Source of the DNA: Piper betle
Lineage: Eukaryota > Streptophyta > Magnoliopsida > Piperales > Piperaceae
Direction of reading: 5' to 3'
NCBI GenBank assembly: GCA_033002965.1
Contig: JAURVB010007268.1
Coordinates: 20,596-84,595 of the forward strand
Length of the DNA stretch: 64,000 nucleotides
The notes under the pieces were generated by a model. It saw only the letters and a list, made by a program, of their open reading frames with translations. It did no database searches and was not told the DNA's origin. Positions 37,401 to 49,884 of this stretch are shown here, piece by piece; position 1 is the stretch's first letter; each line of letters starts with the position of its first letter. Made by a program: the position numbers and the translations under genes.

Positions 37401-37564
37401 ATGACGTTATCATCATATACTTGGGTACGCATGACCCTCATAGCTCATACACGCGACTGGCATCGGCTCAGTACACGTGTCCTGAAACTGACTCAACTCG
37501 AAAAATAACGGTCGACCCGACCGGTTCTGAATATAAAACCCTGACTCGAATCGTCGGTTTTACA
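34496..37564 (-). mobile_element. Solo LTR, copy C (3.07 kb), inverted relative to B
   Basis: On the minus strand it starts TGTAAAACCGACGATTCGAG and ends GGGGTGTTACA. The flanking duplication is CACTC (34491-34495 and 37565-37569), different from that of B, so the two are separate insertions and not a copied inverted repeat. It aligns with B from end to end at high identity by eye. The gap between B and C is the 45 bp of host DNA 34451-34495. Confidence 0.9.
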
Positions 37565-37569
37565 CACTC

Positions 37570-39596
37570 CATGTAAATTATAACCTCGCACAAGATAGAA
37601 CTTGAACAACTTCGGATCGTATTGACGTAAATCGAGGCAAAGCCTCTACACATGCACATATACATAGGATACTTAATTAACTTAATTAATTACTTAATAA
37701 AATATTAAAATTCATTAGGTACCCCTTAATTAAGGTTTGAGGTTACATGTACCCTTACTGAAAAACCTCATAGATAGGTAGTTTCATCGAATGGACTTAA
37801 TCTGACAATTTTTTGGACAGACCAAATAATATCCATATGGGCTAAAATTCAAACCAATGGGCCCTGAGACTCTAAGAGTTTTACAAAAAAAATTACTAGC
37901 CCATAGACCAACATGGTAAACAAAACCCATTAAGGTTGGGCTAAGGTGTTGAGAATAATATTCCTGGGCCGCACACCAATTTTACTAAGGTTGTTCATGG
38001 GCTTGGAGATACAAAATGGGCTTTGATCAATACGAATAGGTTCCAACACCGTGGGCTTGAGTACACTAAAGTTTCAGGTCTAAACGCTAAGGATTTAGGC
38101 CTAAGTGGGCTCTAGAGAGGAATGTATTGACCTGACTTTTTCTAAACCTAGGTGGACCTATTGGACCTAATGCAAGATGTAGTTATCCAATGTCTCCCAA
38201 ATTTTAATATCATATTACAAGGACACAACCTAAGGTGTGGGAGAACGTTTATGCAATTTCATCGCTATTTGATTAGGGTTTTGGATTTGACATCTGGATT
38301 TACAGAACTAGGGTTTCACCCTACATTCCTCCACTATTCGAAAAACTAATTAAGATAACCATCTAAATGATTTTTAATTAGTGCTGAAATTTAATGATTT
38401 TAGTAGACAATTATTGGATTATTACATGTAATTTGTACAAATTTTATTAACCATTTTTAGTTGGTTTCACTATGGAGCACAATCTCAAATAATGGTTCAC
38501 TTTAAGTGAGTTAATTTAGCGTGATAAGTTTTCTAAGACGTGAAAACTAGCTAACACCTTGAAAAATCTTAACCTCAAACACTAACCACATCACAAGAGT
38601 AAAAATTAGGGAAAGAGGTGGCCATATGCCAAGGACATGAAAACTGCCATCTTGCACTAAGTTTGGCTCCCTTGTTAGACATCATATCAGAGGAAATGAT
38701 CATCATTAAATGTGTAGATCTAACAGTGATGAGTGCAACAAAACAAGAATCAATCGAAATAGATATCTACAATGCATGATACAGTTTTTATGGCAAAATA
38801 GTGCATATGCATGACAATAGTACACTAAACAATTCATATCTATTTTATACATGACCAAATGATGCTATTCTAAGTTATAAATTCTTCTAAGACATATATC
38901 TACATGAATAAAATGCCATCAAAATCAAAACATAACCAAACAGCAGCCAAAAATGGATACAAACAAGGGAAAAAAGGGTAAAGGTGAAACCTTTCCCTCA
39001 ACTGGTTCCTAGGGTAACTCTCTTGGGGTTCCTACCCCAAGACTTTCAATCCTAGGGGCTTGGATGAGCTTGAAGAGGCCTAGAAGAGGTGGAAAAGGGA
39101 TGGAGAAGAGTTGGAGAGGATAAGGAGCAGGGGGGTCGGAGGTGAAGAGAGGAAATGGTGAAAAGTGAAGGAGAATGGCCTTTTTATAAAAAAGGGAAAC
39201 TATTCAAGTGCAAGGGTGCTCTCCCATCATCGTTGCGTTGGCCTCTACACGCCAGACCATGGAAACATCACTAAGCTAGGCATGTGTTTGTTGAATCAAA
39301 TTGCATGCTAATTTGTATCAAACCGCCAAGTGCAAGGGCATTGACCCAGCTCCTTTGAGTTGGTAGAAAGAGGAGAGAAGCACAGTGCCCTTGCGTCCTT
39401 ACCTGAAACCCTAACCTGAATTTGGTTAGCTTGTGCTCAACATAGGTTCAATGCGCTAAGGGTTTTCACCCTACGGCTCCCAGGGTGACCTCGGGAATCG
39501 GCTAGGCACGCAATGGACACACTCCTAAACCTAACTAGACTCAACTCAAAATGAAAATAGAAAATAAGAGTCCAAATGGTGTAGTGAAAGCTGGGT
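37570..39596. other. Non-coding repeat-like region
   Basis: No protein similarity. The text around 38960-39180 (GGTGAAACCTTTCCC then purine-rich DNA) looks like decayed LTR or leader sequence, and may be the far side of the old element split by B and C. Confidence 0.35.
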
Positions 39597-40425
39597 TGTA
39601 ACGACCCGCCCATTCCCAGCCACGAGACAAGTATTATAATATAAACTAAGTGCCTTATAAATTAATTTTTTATTAATTTGTTAGCATCATAAATAAACCT
39701 ATGACGCAAAATTTTGATTAAAAAATACAAATTAAATTTATACACAAAGAATTAGTTAAAATTCAAATTCTAAGTCATGTCATGAAATAAAATACAGTAT
39801 AACCAATGCTCAAAATCAACTAAGACCTATAAAATGAACCGAAATCCCACTGCCATGCAAACATACCAAAAATATAATAACAACTAACCCGTTCATCTAT
39901 CTCACATCTATGGAGGCAATTCTACGTTAGTGATAAAATACTAAGCCATATAATTACAAGTAACAAGGCAATATATTCTATAATATCATTAATCGAGTCT
40001 TTTAGTGATTATGAGCCTATGATGAGCTCCAATTATGCCGAGAGGGGTGGCCGCCCTGTCTAGCTACAATCCTATGTATGCGCACACACACTACGTGACC
40101 CACAACCTGTAGTTACTAATATTTGTCATTGACTCACCCTCTTGGTATCACAAGTGCAAAATAAATCGTCTTGCGCCATTGCACCCTATCACCCATTTTG
40201 GCATGGGGGCAAGTGTTTCATCTTTCGAAAAATTTTAAGGGTACGGCCCAGTGTCGGACTGAGTCAATTTCTTGACCGCAATTGTGCTTGGTACATGGTG
40301 GTCGAATCTGGACTCAAGCCGACCAGGGCTACCAAAAGAATATACAACATTTCAAATAATTATATAGACCTGGAAGTATGATGATGCACCATAATCACAA
40401 TGAGAATCCTAATCTGGGTGTCACA
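39597..40425. repeat. LTR-like block (about 830 bp)
   Basis: It starts TGTAACGACCCGCCC and ends GGGTGTCACA, a TG…CA pair of LTR type. The flanking five bases do not match, so this may be one end of a larger worn element. No coding sequence. Confidence 0.3.
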
Positions 40426-41528
40426 AATAGTTTATACGTTAACGCGTATAATTCGTTAATCTAATACATGAAATGATATGATATGTGGCCCTTAACTAGG
40501 TACATTAAAAAATAACAATAAAATATATCCCACAATAAATAGTTAATCATTTGGTAAATTACTTATAAGTGAACAATAATAATTTAATATTTAATTAACT
40601 GACACCAGCTAAATTTATATGATCACACCAAATCATTAATCATTATCAGGAAATTCAAAACATACTAATGACTACTTCAACTCTTACGAAGCTCAATATT
40701 TATCAACAATAAATGAATAATTAATCATATATAATAGCGAACAAAATATTGAAATAGGTAAACCAATAATAATTCTTCAAATGATTAAAATATACTAATA
40801 AGTAAGCTATATATATTCTAACTCATAAATTAATAATCTAGTTTATGCGTCATCAACAATATAAAATAGTTTGAATTATAAGCCACGTGATAACTTATTA
40901 ATTCGGCCACAAATAAATATAATCATATCTATTAATCTGCCCTAAGTACTCATCAATAATTTATTCATTTACTAAAATTAATTTATCATTCTTATAGTAA
41001 AGAATAACTATAAGTTGATAAATTAATACAACTCAAAACTAATGCCTTATTTATTTAATTACATTTTAAAAGTTTGATACTCATATAATGGTTGTACTAT
41101 ATATATATATAATATAATGGAATAACTAATATCACAACATTTAAGACATTATATATAATCAATTATTATATTATTCCCAAATAAACCTCTTCTTAATTTA
41201 TAACATTAATACTGATCTATATATACAACGTTAGTATTGATCTACATAGCCTAAAATCAAAAAGAGAAATATTAACTGGTTAATTAATAGGAAACCTAGA
41301 TCAATTACATCCTAAAAAAACTAGCAAGTATTATAATGTTGTTACTAACTTACTAGCTTGAGAAATATAGAACCTTAATCAAATAGAGTAGAAGAGATGA
41401 CATTCTCGAGAGGTTGGTGCTAGAAGTACATAGGCACTACATCTATGAGCATTATGTAACAGCCTAGTAGAGGTATCCCAAATATTTTCAGTCAAAGAAA
41501 TAGTACTTGAGGACCAATAGACGATGAG
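40426..41528. other. AT-rich intergenic region
   Basis: Very AT-rich, no gene or defined repeat seen. Confidence 0.5.
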
Positions 41529-43365
41529 GTGAGGCATTATAAGTCTGACTTTACAAGTCACCCGCCACCCCCTTCTTTAAGACAGGAAAATTTGTTTCAA
41601 AAATTTTTTATACTAAATCATATTCAAGCTAATGTTGCTGCTAATCACTATTTCCTTAATATAATTAATGTTGCACAACGTGTTGGCTGTGGAGTATTTC
41701 CACCAACTTTGAGGGAGATATTAGGGAAATATTTGGATATATTAATTTTTGAAACAAAAGAAAAAATTAAGAAATTAAAACCAATTTGGGAAGAATATGG
41801 TTGATCTTCATTAGGTGATGGATGGTTAGAACCAGCAAAAATGTCTATCATCAACTTTATGGTCTATAGTGCAGGGGAGGCTGTATTTCTTGATTCAGTT
41901 TTTGCCATTAGAAAAGAAAAGAAAAGAATTATAGATATATAATGGAGATGATAAGAGAGATTAAAGAAATTAGAAAAATAAGGATATAGAAATCATCATA
42001 GACAATGCTACTAATTACAAGAAAAATAGTAAAGAACTTTACAAAAAATACAAGCTTTATTTAACTCCATGTGCATCACATTATATTGATCTCATGCTAA
42101 AGGCGGTAGGAAAAGAGAGATTTGTAGAAAATGATGTGGAGAGGGGGATACTTATTACAAAATTTATATACAAACATGATTGGGTTGTAGTGCGAGTTAG
42201 AAAAATATGTGGGTGTGATCTCATTTGCCCTGGAGCAATAAGATTTGCAACTAACTTTCTTAATGTTTTTGATAATTTTACACTCAAGAAGGATGACCTA
42301 TGACAATTTTTTTGTAGTAGAGAGTGGTTCAATTCCAAGTATATAGATACCAATATAGGGAGGCGTAGTGAACAAGCTGTCTTTAATACAAAACTTTGAG
42401 AACAAGCACATGAAGCTATCAATATCATGGAACCGATGCATCACATTTTGCGGGCAATGGATGATGAAAGATATCCAAGTCTTGGTCCTGTCTATTAAAC
42501 TATCATTGAGATTAAAATTATAAAAAAATTATCTCCAAAATCCCGTATTTGCACAAGATTATAGATGACAAATGACTAAGGCCAATGATTGCACCTATTT
42601 ATAAAGCGTATATGTGTTCATCAAGTACATAAAGTTAATTTAATAAGATGCTTGTCTTTATGGTTTACAAAGGTGTGTTATTGTAGCTTTCTTCCTTAAC
42701 TGTAAGTACCACTATAAGTATAATCTTGGAGATGATCCCCACTTGATTACATCAGTGCATGATTTTTTTGCAAGCTACTCCCAAAATCAAAAGGAGAGTC
42801 ACAATTTTGAAATAAAGTATTTCATTATAAAAATTAATTGTTAACCTATGTACACTTTATATTCTACTTGTTTAAAACAAATAATATTTTCTCAAGTAGA
42901 TTTTGAGATTTTCATGAGTTTCTTCAACAACATTTGGACAATTAACCACCGCAAAAGCTAGATAGCATTTGCTCTTAGGTTAGTGTATGTGAAATATCAA
43001 TTATATTATTATATTGTAACATTATATGTTGAATGTTGATCAGTTTCAACAAGCATTAGTAGGTGATTGGTAGAAGATGTAAGGAATTGATACACTAACA
43101 CTTATACCACTAGGAACTTGTGTTTTATCACAAACTGCATCGATATTGTCTTGTGAGTCAAATTAAAGTGTTTTCTCCTTAATTTATACGGAACTTAAGA
43201 ACAAGTTATCATACCACAAATTAAAAAACTTGCTTTTTGTTATTACAATACGAAAATCAGGACAATAAATTTGGAAAGGAAATACTAGAGAAGGAGAATC
43301 TGAGGTAGATCCTCTTAAAGAATTAAGAATGCTAGATGATGATTTCTTAAATAATAGGGAGAGCT
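41529..43365 (+). pseudogene. hAT-family transposase (DUF659 / dimerisation domain) relic
   Basis: The first open part (41529-41804) ends EIKKLKP-type text, IKKLKPIWEEYG, followed by a stop and then GDGWLEPAKMSIINFMVY, the first catalytic Asp block of plant hAT/DUF659 proteins. IIIDNATNYKKNSKELYKKY and LYLTPCASHYIDLML (about 41990-42100) give the second Asp and the C-x2-H block. FIYKHDWVVVRVRK, GAIRFATNF, SREWFNSKY and ILRAMDDERYPSLGPVY follow, and the C-terminal dimerisation text LKNKLSYHKLKNLLFV ends near 43230. At least five stops and several frame changes make it dead. No BED zinc finger or terminal repeats could be placed. Confidence 0.8.
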
Positions 43366-43367
43366 AA

Positions 43368-43821
43368 CGTAACGACCCGACACAAAGTGTAACTTGATGA
43401 GCCTTACTCATTCATTCAAAAGGTAGTTAACCAAGTTAAAGATCATTATGCACATCTTTATTAATAAACTTGATCTTATACCAAAAGGTATTGTATATAG
43501 GACTAACTTGAGGAATCTCATAGTCCATCTACCTTAAGAAATTTCATCTCCGGAACTCCTACACCTTGCCAGTGTCCTACTTGGCTCGTGTCCAACACCC
43601 CTAGGCTAAGTCCCTAGTCCAGTCCACAATCCAATACAGTTCCAGATTAGCTCTGATACCAACTATAACAACCTAACCTAAAGTACAATCTGATGGGCAT
43701 AAGTCATCACTTAAAAAGTTGGTTAACCAAATTAAAGATCATTTTAAACATCCACGTTAATAAACTGGATCTTACACTAGGTGGTAATTAATATGAAATT
43801 AAGTTGAGTGATCTCACAACC
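43368..43821 (-). mobile_element. Complete TRIM-like element: LTR - PBS - short internal - PPT - LTR
   Basis: Blocks 43368-43526 and 43663-43821 align: TAACRACCYRACMYAAAGT, GTTAACCAARTTAAAGATCATT, AATAAACTTGATCTTA or its near form, and TGAGGAATCTCA/TGAGTGATCTCA. On the minus strand the right block is followed by a perfect TGGTATCAGAGC (43650-43661). The 136-bp inside ends next to the left block with AAATTTCTTAAGGTAGA, a polypurine-type tract. It encodes no protein, and it directly abuts the hAT transposase relic. Confidence 0.72.
43650..43661 (-). other. Primer-binding site of the TRIM-like element
   Basis: The reverse complement is exactly TGGTATCAGAGC, one or two bases from the LTR end. 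Confidence 0.7.
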
Positions 43822-44640
43822 AATATGCTAAATGTATTGCTAATCATATTCTAAATAAGATGGCTACCATGTTGATGATATCGCACAATAACACTTGGCT
43901 AAATCGGTAAATAAGTTATAGTAGAGTATTATGCCGCTATTGTTTACGTTTAAATTTGGCTCAATTAAATTAATTAAATCTTTCACCATTTTCTTTTATA
44001 CATTGAATAAGTACATCTTTTGTTCCATTTAATTTGGGAATGACCGTTTACAACCAACCGATAGGGCGTCATCAACTGTGTCTTCACAAAGATCCTCAAG
44101 TAAGGGGTAACGAAGATACAATCAATGCGTCATGGACGATATGGACCTTGACAGCAAATACCTACACTAATTTCTTCAACAAATCAGGCAACTTTAATTT
44201 ATGGGGAACACTTAATATAATAGATCTTTAAAGGAAGATGAAAGAAAATGGTAAAAGTGGGATAAGATAATAAGACAATAGGGTGTTTTGGTTATAATAG
44301 AAAATTTTACATAAAATTTCAAGAAAATTTTATTGTAGGGGATCTTATTTTAAAATTGTAAAAGTAACAGAGCTTACAAAAAATATTTGGCGATGCAATT
44401 ATTATGGTAATTTTATCTAAGCATTTTAAGAAAATAGAAAAGAACCAACCCTTCTTTTTTTATTTTATTAACATTTTGTGATGGCTTTTGTAAGAGGGCC
44501 TATACCACTTCATATTTTTTTGATGATTTGCCAAAGACTTTTTAGTTATTATCGTTATGATTCTATATTTTTCTAAATGGGTTTAAAAAATAATACAACC
44601 AGACGCATATTTTTTCAGTGTAATCCCTGGGAGGACGTAA
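43822..44640. other. AT-rich intergenic region
   Basis: No gene seen; upstream flank of the PPR gene. Confidence 0.5.
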
Positions 44641-46750
44641 TGAAACTGTTTTAAAACCTCGGAAAGGGCAAATGCCTGATTTTCTTGGGCCCGAATTCCC
44701 GTTTTCGTTTCTGGACCTCAAATCGACGCAGCCCCTCTTCCCTCCGCTTTTTGCCGCCGTAAACCACCGCCGGCTGCTGTGCCTTTTCCCTCTTACTTCC
44801 CCTCCATCATCTCATGCTGCGCCTCCTCTCCTCATCCTCCGGATAGCTCTGGATTTTTCCTGATATATGCTGGCTCATAGATTCTCGGGTTTAAGCTAGG
44901 TGGGTGAAGGATTTTGCGCTTTGCTTTACCAATTATGCTGCTTGCGGCGAGTGTGGCTTCACCTCTTTACATTGTCAGGGATCTGTGTTTGGGAACTGTC
45001 GTATATCTCGCTCGTTGGTGAGTGGTGACAAATGAATGGGTGACCGTTAGTGCTAATTATCTGAAACGATTTGCGTTTTTTCCCAATCTGTTGTCAACTT
45101 GTGCATAAAAAATGCACCCTTGCTAGGCATGATATTGCGTTTGTTAGGGTTTTTAACAAACAAAATAACCAATTCCCAACAGCGTTGAGTTTATCGATCG
45201 AATTAGTTGAGAAAGTTGGTTCTTTTGTACCTGTGTTAAACTAGTTTGAATGTTTCGTTATGGCTTATTTTTTCATCTTCTTTGTAGATATAAGCTTTTC
45301 TAGTGGACTAATTGGAGAAGTCAGATCTGGGAGTTTTTTATTTTGATCTAAATTTCACTTCTTTGACCAATTTGATTTACCATATTCATTGACCTAAGCG
45401 CAGTGTAGACATGATTCGTTTGCCATATAGGAAGGCATCTAGCCTATTACAAGTTAATTAGCAAGTTTTGGTAGCTTCCTTGCAACCCAGCCTACACAAT
45501 TCCATCCTTGTATTCTTATTGATTGTCTGATTGATTTGCCAGCTCTATGTGGCAGTGTATCTTCTCTTTTGTGAATTGAGTGTAATCTTGTGAAAATTTC
45601 TTTGGCAGGGATATTAGCTACTGCCACAATTTGAGGTTTTCTTTGACCCGTCTTGTTCTCTGTTTGTATTTGTTTGTAGCAAGATAAAGATTCTAGCTTT
45701 AGTCGTTTAAGTGGCAAGAGGAATTCTTTTTCTAAGCCTGCAATGCTTACCCAGATGGATTTTTTTTTAAGTGGTGAGATGAATTTTTTCAAAGAAATTA
45801 ACTGGGATGTTTTGGATAGAAAAACACCATTTCTATACTTGACACAGGTGAAATAAGTTGTGGCGTATTGCGTACTTCATAACATTCCAGGAATTACTGA
45901 TAGAAATGAAGTATGGGATGAAATATCTTCAATTGACGTTGTTAATTTAGATATTGATGAGTGAATAGGTACAGAGAGCTCAAGATATATACTCATGTGA
46001 AAGGATTGAGGTGTGAACAAGTGTCGGGATGATATTGCTAAAAAATTGTGGGATGATGAACATAGCTAGAATATAGCTATTTTATACAAATTTATGCAGT
46101 TAATATATGATGCTTTAAGCTAGTGATCCGAAAGGTAAGTTTAATATTTGGTTATTGTCTAAACTAGTGGCCACAAAATTTTGTTTTAATATACTTCACC
46201 CAAAAGGACGTATTTAGACATGTTTTATAATTACGAAAATTAGAGAATATTGTGTAGTTTGCTAGACATCTAATGATTTGCCTCTTTATGCTCCAAGTTG
46301 TCCTTTTGGAAGTTTTCTGGCTAGAGATGGATGTGAATTATGTCTCTTAACGTTCATTTGAAAGTGTAGCCTTTTGTACATGATCTTATTGAATTATTTT
46401 GTTAGGCCAGTGGCAGGGTCTTTTAAGATATGTTTTTTGATTTTCTTTGTTGTGTTAAGATTTGCAGATTGATAATGCATATACTTGAAGATGTCACTGT
46501 GTCACTTATATTCACCTTTGTTTCTTATTTAGTTGGTATTTTTTTTGGATAAAGTTATCTTTGAGATGTGCATGCTTGTGTTGGGGTATACATTGTTTGG
46601 GCATTTCAATTACTTTTCTTAAATTGATTTTTTAAATGCAGATAATGCCACATTCACCCATACCCGATCAGATATAATATCAGTTTAAAATTGAATTCAG
46701 CTTCTCTCACTTTGCTGTAGTGTTGTGGCAGAAGTAGGCGCTGGAAGTCA
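44641..46750 (+). promoter_or_regulatory. Probable promoter and 5' leader (with intron) of the PPR gene
   Basis: A sharp rise in GC and C/T content at 44660-44860, followed by intron-like T-rich DNA, is what a plant first exon plus leader intron looks like. Possible acceptors are TTGGCAG at 45609 and AAATGCAG at 46641, the latter 110 bases before the PPR start. The 63-codon frame at 44672 has no known relatives and is more likely leader. RNA reads would be needed to fix the borders. Confidence 0.4.
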
Positions 46751-48340
46751 ATGGCAATCCAAATGACCATCACATTGTTCCGAGCTCGTGGCAGGTGGAG
46801 CCCTTGTCACTTTCTCCGGCTTTGCCACTTAGCCACCCTCCCACAACTACCACATTTACCTGCAGACTCCAATATGTGCATTGGTGATATTTGCAGAATA
46901 CTTAGCGACTACCGAGGGGCTCATCATGACATTGAATCTGCCCTTGCCCCTTTCTCCCAGTATCTGTCCACTAACACTGTCAACCAGGTTCTTAAGCGTT
47001 GCCGAAACCTAGGCCTCTCTGCACACCGCTTCTTCCTATGGGCCCAGAAGGTATCCACCTTTTCCCTCACTCGGGAGAGCCACCAGATTTTGGTGGACAT
47101 CTTGGGAAGCTCTAAGCAATTTCCCTTTATATGGGACCTTCTCAGTGAAATGCGAGATGGGTCAAGCGAAATTACGCCTGAAATTTTCTGGGTTATCTTT
47201 CGTTCATATGCCAAGGTGAATTTGCCTGCAGATGCAATTAGAGCATTTAACAGGATGCCGGAGTTTGGCCTCCAACCACGCATTGAAGATCTTGACAAAT
47301 TATTATCTTTTCTATGTAGAAATCATCAAGCTAGCTATGCTCAGGAATTTTTTGACAAGGTCAAGGGTGATTTTCTGGTTGGATCAAAAACATACAGTAT
47401 TATTATGCAAGGTTGGGGTGAATTAGGGAACCCTGACAATGCTCTCCAAATGTTTGATGAAATGCTTAAAAGAAGATGCCCTCTGGATGTGGTTGCGTAT
47501 AACACAATCTTGGCATCTCTTTGTAAGGGGAAGCTTGTCGACAATGCGCACAAGCTCTTTTGTCAGATGGGCTCCCTTGGACTTGAGCCAAATGCCTGCA
47601 CGTATTCCACGTTCATCCATGCTGCCTGTGAAGGCGATGATGTTCGCACTGCCATCAGGATCTTGGACAGCATGAAAAGGTATGACCTGGTGCCTAACTC
47701 CTACACTTACAATTGCATCATCAAACTGTTGTGCAAGAATAACAAAATTGATGATGCGCACAAAATCTTGAACGAAATGATTGAGACAGGTGTATCTCCG
47801 GATGTTTGGAGCTATAATGCAGTCCTAGCTGCTCATTGTAGTCGTTGTGAGGTGAATAGAGCACTTGGTGTGCTCAGTCGGATGAAAAAGGAATGCTGCC
47901 AACCAGACCGCCATACATATAATATGATACTTAAAATGTTGATTCAAGTAGGTAGGTTGGACCGAGCGATGGAACTTTGGGAGGGGATGGCTGTGATGGG
48001 ATTTCATCCTTCAGTCTCGACGTATTCAGTCATGATCCATGGCTTGTGTAAGAAAAAGGGTAGGATAGAGGATGCTTGTAGGTATTTTGAAATGATGGTT
48101 AATGAAGGGATACCACCATATTCGTGCACTTGCACGATGTTAAGAGAACGACTATGGCAGTTAGGCTTGCGGGATCGAATCTTCATTCTTGTCGATAAGA
48201 TGCGGAAAAGCACTTCATGCTCAATTCAAGAACTAGCAGAGTCTATGAGCTCTTCATCAATGTCAATGAGACCTGTGAGACCGCGATATGTAATTGAGGA
48301 AAAGGCTGAATTAGAGCAGCTGAAATTTTCTAAAGTTTGA
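46751..48340 (+). CDS. P-class pentatricopeptide repeat protein, At1g52640-like, intact and intronless
   Basis: A 529-residue PPR protein. PPR proteins bind organelle RNA and act in its processing, stability or translation. The N-terminus (residues 1-35) is Arg-rich with almost no acidic residues, fitting a mitochondrial presequence. About ten 35-residue motifs run from about 142 to 485; clear ones are TYSIIMQGWGELGNPDNAL (214), VVAYNTILASLCKGKLVDNA (247), TYNCIIKLLCKNNKIDDAH (319), SYNAVLAAHCSRCEVNRA (354) and TYNMILKMLIQVGRLDRAM (389). There are no E, DYW or SMR domains. The order and wording, including CRNLGLSAHRFFLWA and ILGSSKQF near residues 84-126, follow Arabidopsis At1g52640 from memory. 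The start ATG at 46751 is the first in frame and gives the presequence. Codon use is moderate in GC and the frame has no damage, which makes it the only complete gene in the window. Confidence 0.95.
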   Translation: MAIQMTITLFRARGRWSPCHFLRLCHLATLPQLPHLPADSNMCIGDICRILSDYRGAHHDIESALAPFSQYLSTNTVNQVLKRCRNLGLSAHRFFLWAQKVSTFSLTRESHQILVDILGSSKQFPFIWDLLSEMRDGSSEITPEIFWVIFRSYAKVNLPADAIRAFNRMPEFGLQPRIEDLDKLLSFLCRNHQASYAQEFFDKVKGDFLVGSKTYSIIMQGWGELGNPDNALQMFDEMLKRRCPLDVVAYNTILASLCKGKLVDNAHKLFCQMGSLGLEPNACTYSTFIHAACEGDDVRTAIRILDSMKRYDLVPNSYTYNCIIKLLCKNNKIDDAHKILNEMIETGVSPDVWSYNAVLAAHCSRCEVNRALGVLSRMKKECCQPDRHTYNMILKMLIQVGRLDRAMELWEGMAVMGFHPSVSTYSVMIHGLCKKKGRIEDACRYFEMMVNEGIPPYSCTCTMLRERLWQLGLRDRIFILVDKMRKSTSCSIQELAESMSSSSMSMRPVRPRYVIEEKAELEQLKFSKV

Positions 48341-48760
48341 ATTGGGATGAGAGTGTACCTGTAGGAAAAAATTTCTAAGAACGTGGGAAATGTTGTAAAA
48401 CCAAACAATTTTACTTCATGGGTGATGCTCACAGCCACTTGGGCCGATTTCTATGGACTATTGGGCTTTTAAAAAGTGTATATTCCCTGTTTGATCATAT
48501 CCACCCTCGGTGCGCTCATCGATGATCAGGAGTTAATTTGATGTTTGATGAAAAGCCTCTACGGACAATGAGGAGGTTGCTGTCACTTTGATAGCAGGCT
48601 GGTTTTCAGGTTGCTTCTTCTTACCCTCTTCTTATAGAATACTACTTCAGTGTTGTATATTTTAATGATGAAGCAATTGACGAAGACCTTTTGTATGTTC
48701 TACATGTTATCCCTTCAAATAAATTTCCTCTAGCTACTTAATTAGCTATGCTTTTTGTGT
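48341..48760 (+). other. 3' untranslated region of the PPR gene (end approximate)
   Basis: AT-rich DNA after the TGA, with an AATAAA at 48718-48723 as a possible poly(A) signal. The real end is not known. Confidence 0.4.
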
Positions 48761-49743
48761 GTGCACGTACCTCTAGGGATTACTTTCTGGTTTACTGATC
48801 AATGAAATCACTGACTTTTTTTGGTTTTGTCATTGTTAAATCAGTGTGCCTAACAAAGCTCATTAGGCTCATTAGTGATTGAGGTTTGTTGTTTCTGAAA
48901 TGTGCTATTTTTTGGAGATCAATTGCTAGTTGGCCAATTTTTATTGGCTGCTTTTCCATTTCTGATTTGTGTTTTAAGCCATGTACATTAGCTTCCTATT
49001 TGTAGCCAGATGGCGATCAGCAGTGATGGTTTTGATAATGATAAGGTCGAGAGAAATTTAAGAGCTAATTAATTAGGTAACTTTGAATTCTACTTAACAG
49101 ATGATGGAGCAGGGGATGTTTCAAATTCTCTAATGCTGATCCTGGACACTGTTTAAGCATATTAACCTGTTATTTTGTTGTTCATTGTCTACTTTTTTAG
49201 GCATAATATGAGGATACGGTGGAAGAGGAAGAAGAAGTTTGCCGCAGGTCTTGGATGAAATTGGTGTGAAAGTTACATTATGGTGGAGCTATTTACTCTT
49301 TTACATTTTTATTGAAATTGGTGTTCCTTCTACTGAAAAGACTCCAGGAATGAGGGGTGGGACCCAGACGCCTAATCCCTAGTCACAAGGGGCAGTCGTA
49401 GGGGTTGGAGATTTTAACTTAGTTGCAGTTTTTAATAGTAGTTGGTTAGTGATTTAGTGAGAGAATAAAGGAAGTAGTTTGAGAGAGATGATTTTGGTTT
49501 GGTTGTCGGCCTTTGTTGCAAGTTATTAGGAGTATGGTTACTACTTTATTGTATTAAATAAGGGTGAGATCTCTTTGTACAGGGATGACTTTTGATGAAT
49601 GATAATGAATATTCTCCTAGCCTAGTTCGTTCCTCCCTCCTTTTCTTCTTCTCGTGATTTCTGTACTCTCTCTGCTTTACTTCTCTATATTATTGCTTGG
49701 TGACATGATCTAAGGGCATAAGGTGTGGGAGGACAACTGAAGC

Positions 49744-49884
49744 ATGTATGATGCCCTTGCAGATCAGGCCCTTGCAGACATCACAGCAAGTCGACACCTT
49801 GGTGGCAGCCAGGAAAGTCCAGGTTTTCTCTCCAGCATACCAGGCGATGTCCCTCCCTTGCTATGTTATAGTTTGCTCATCTAA
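49744..49884 (+). CDS. Short exon-like ORF, 46 codons, unknown
   Basis: Starts MYDALADQALADITASRHLG and goes on GSQESPGFLSSIPGDVPP. Composition is balanced and protein-like, unlike the AT-rich frames nearby. I recognise no family. A donor-like CCAGGTTTTC lies inside, so the coding part may be shorter. Confidence 0.25.
   Translation: MYDALADQALADITASRHLGGSQESPGFLSSIPGDVPPLLCYSLLI

Noticed and set aside
31417..37564. A single 6-kb palindrome or inverted duplication
   Set aside because: Each arm has its own 5-bp target duplication (ACATG, CACTC), so two insertions explain it better.
46924..48213. Antisense ORFs of 60-124 codons opposite the PPR gene
   Set aside because: Shadows of the PPR coding frame; no independent similarity.
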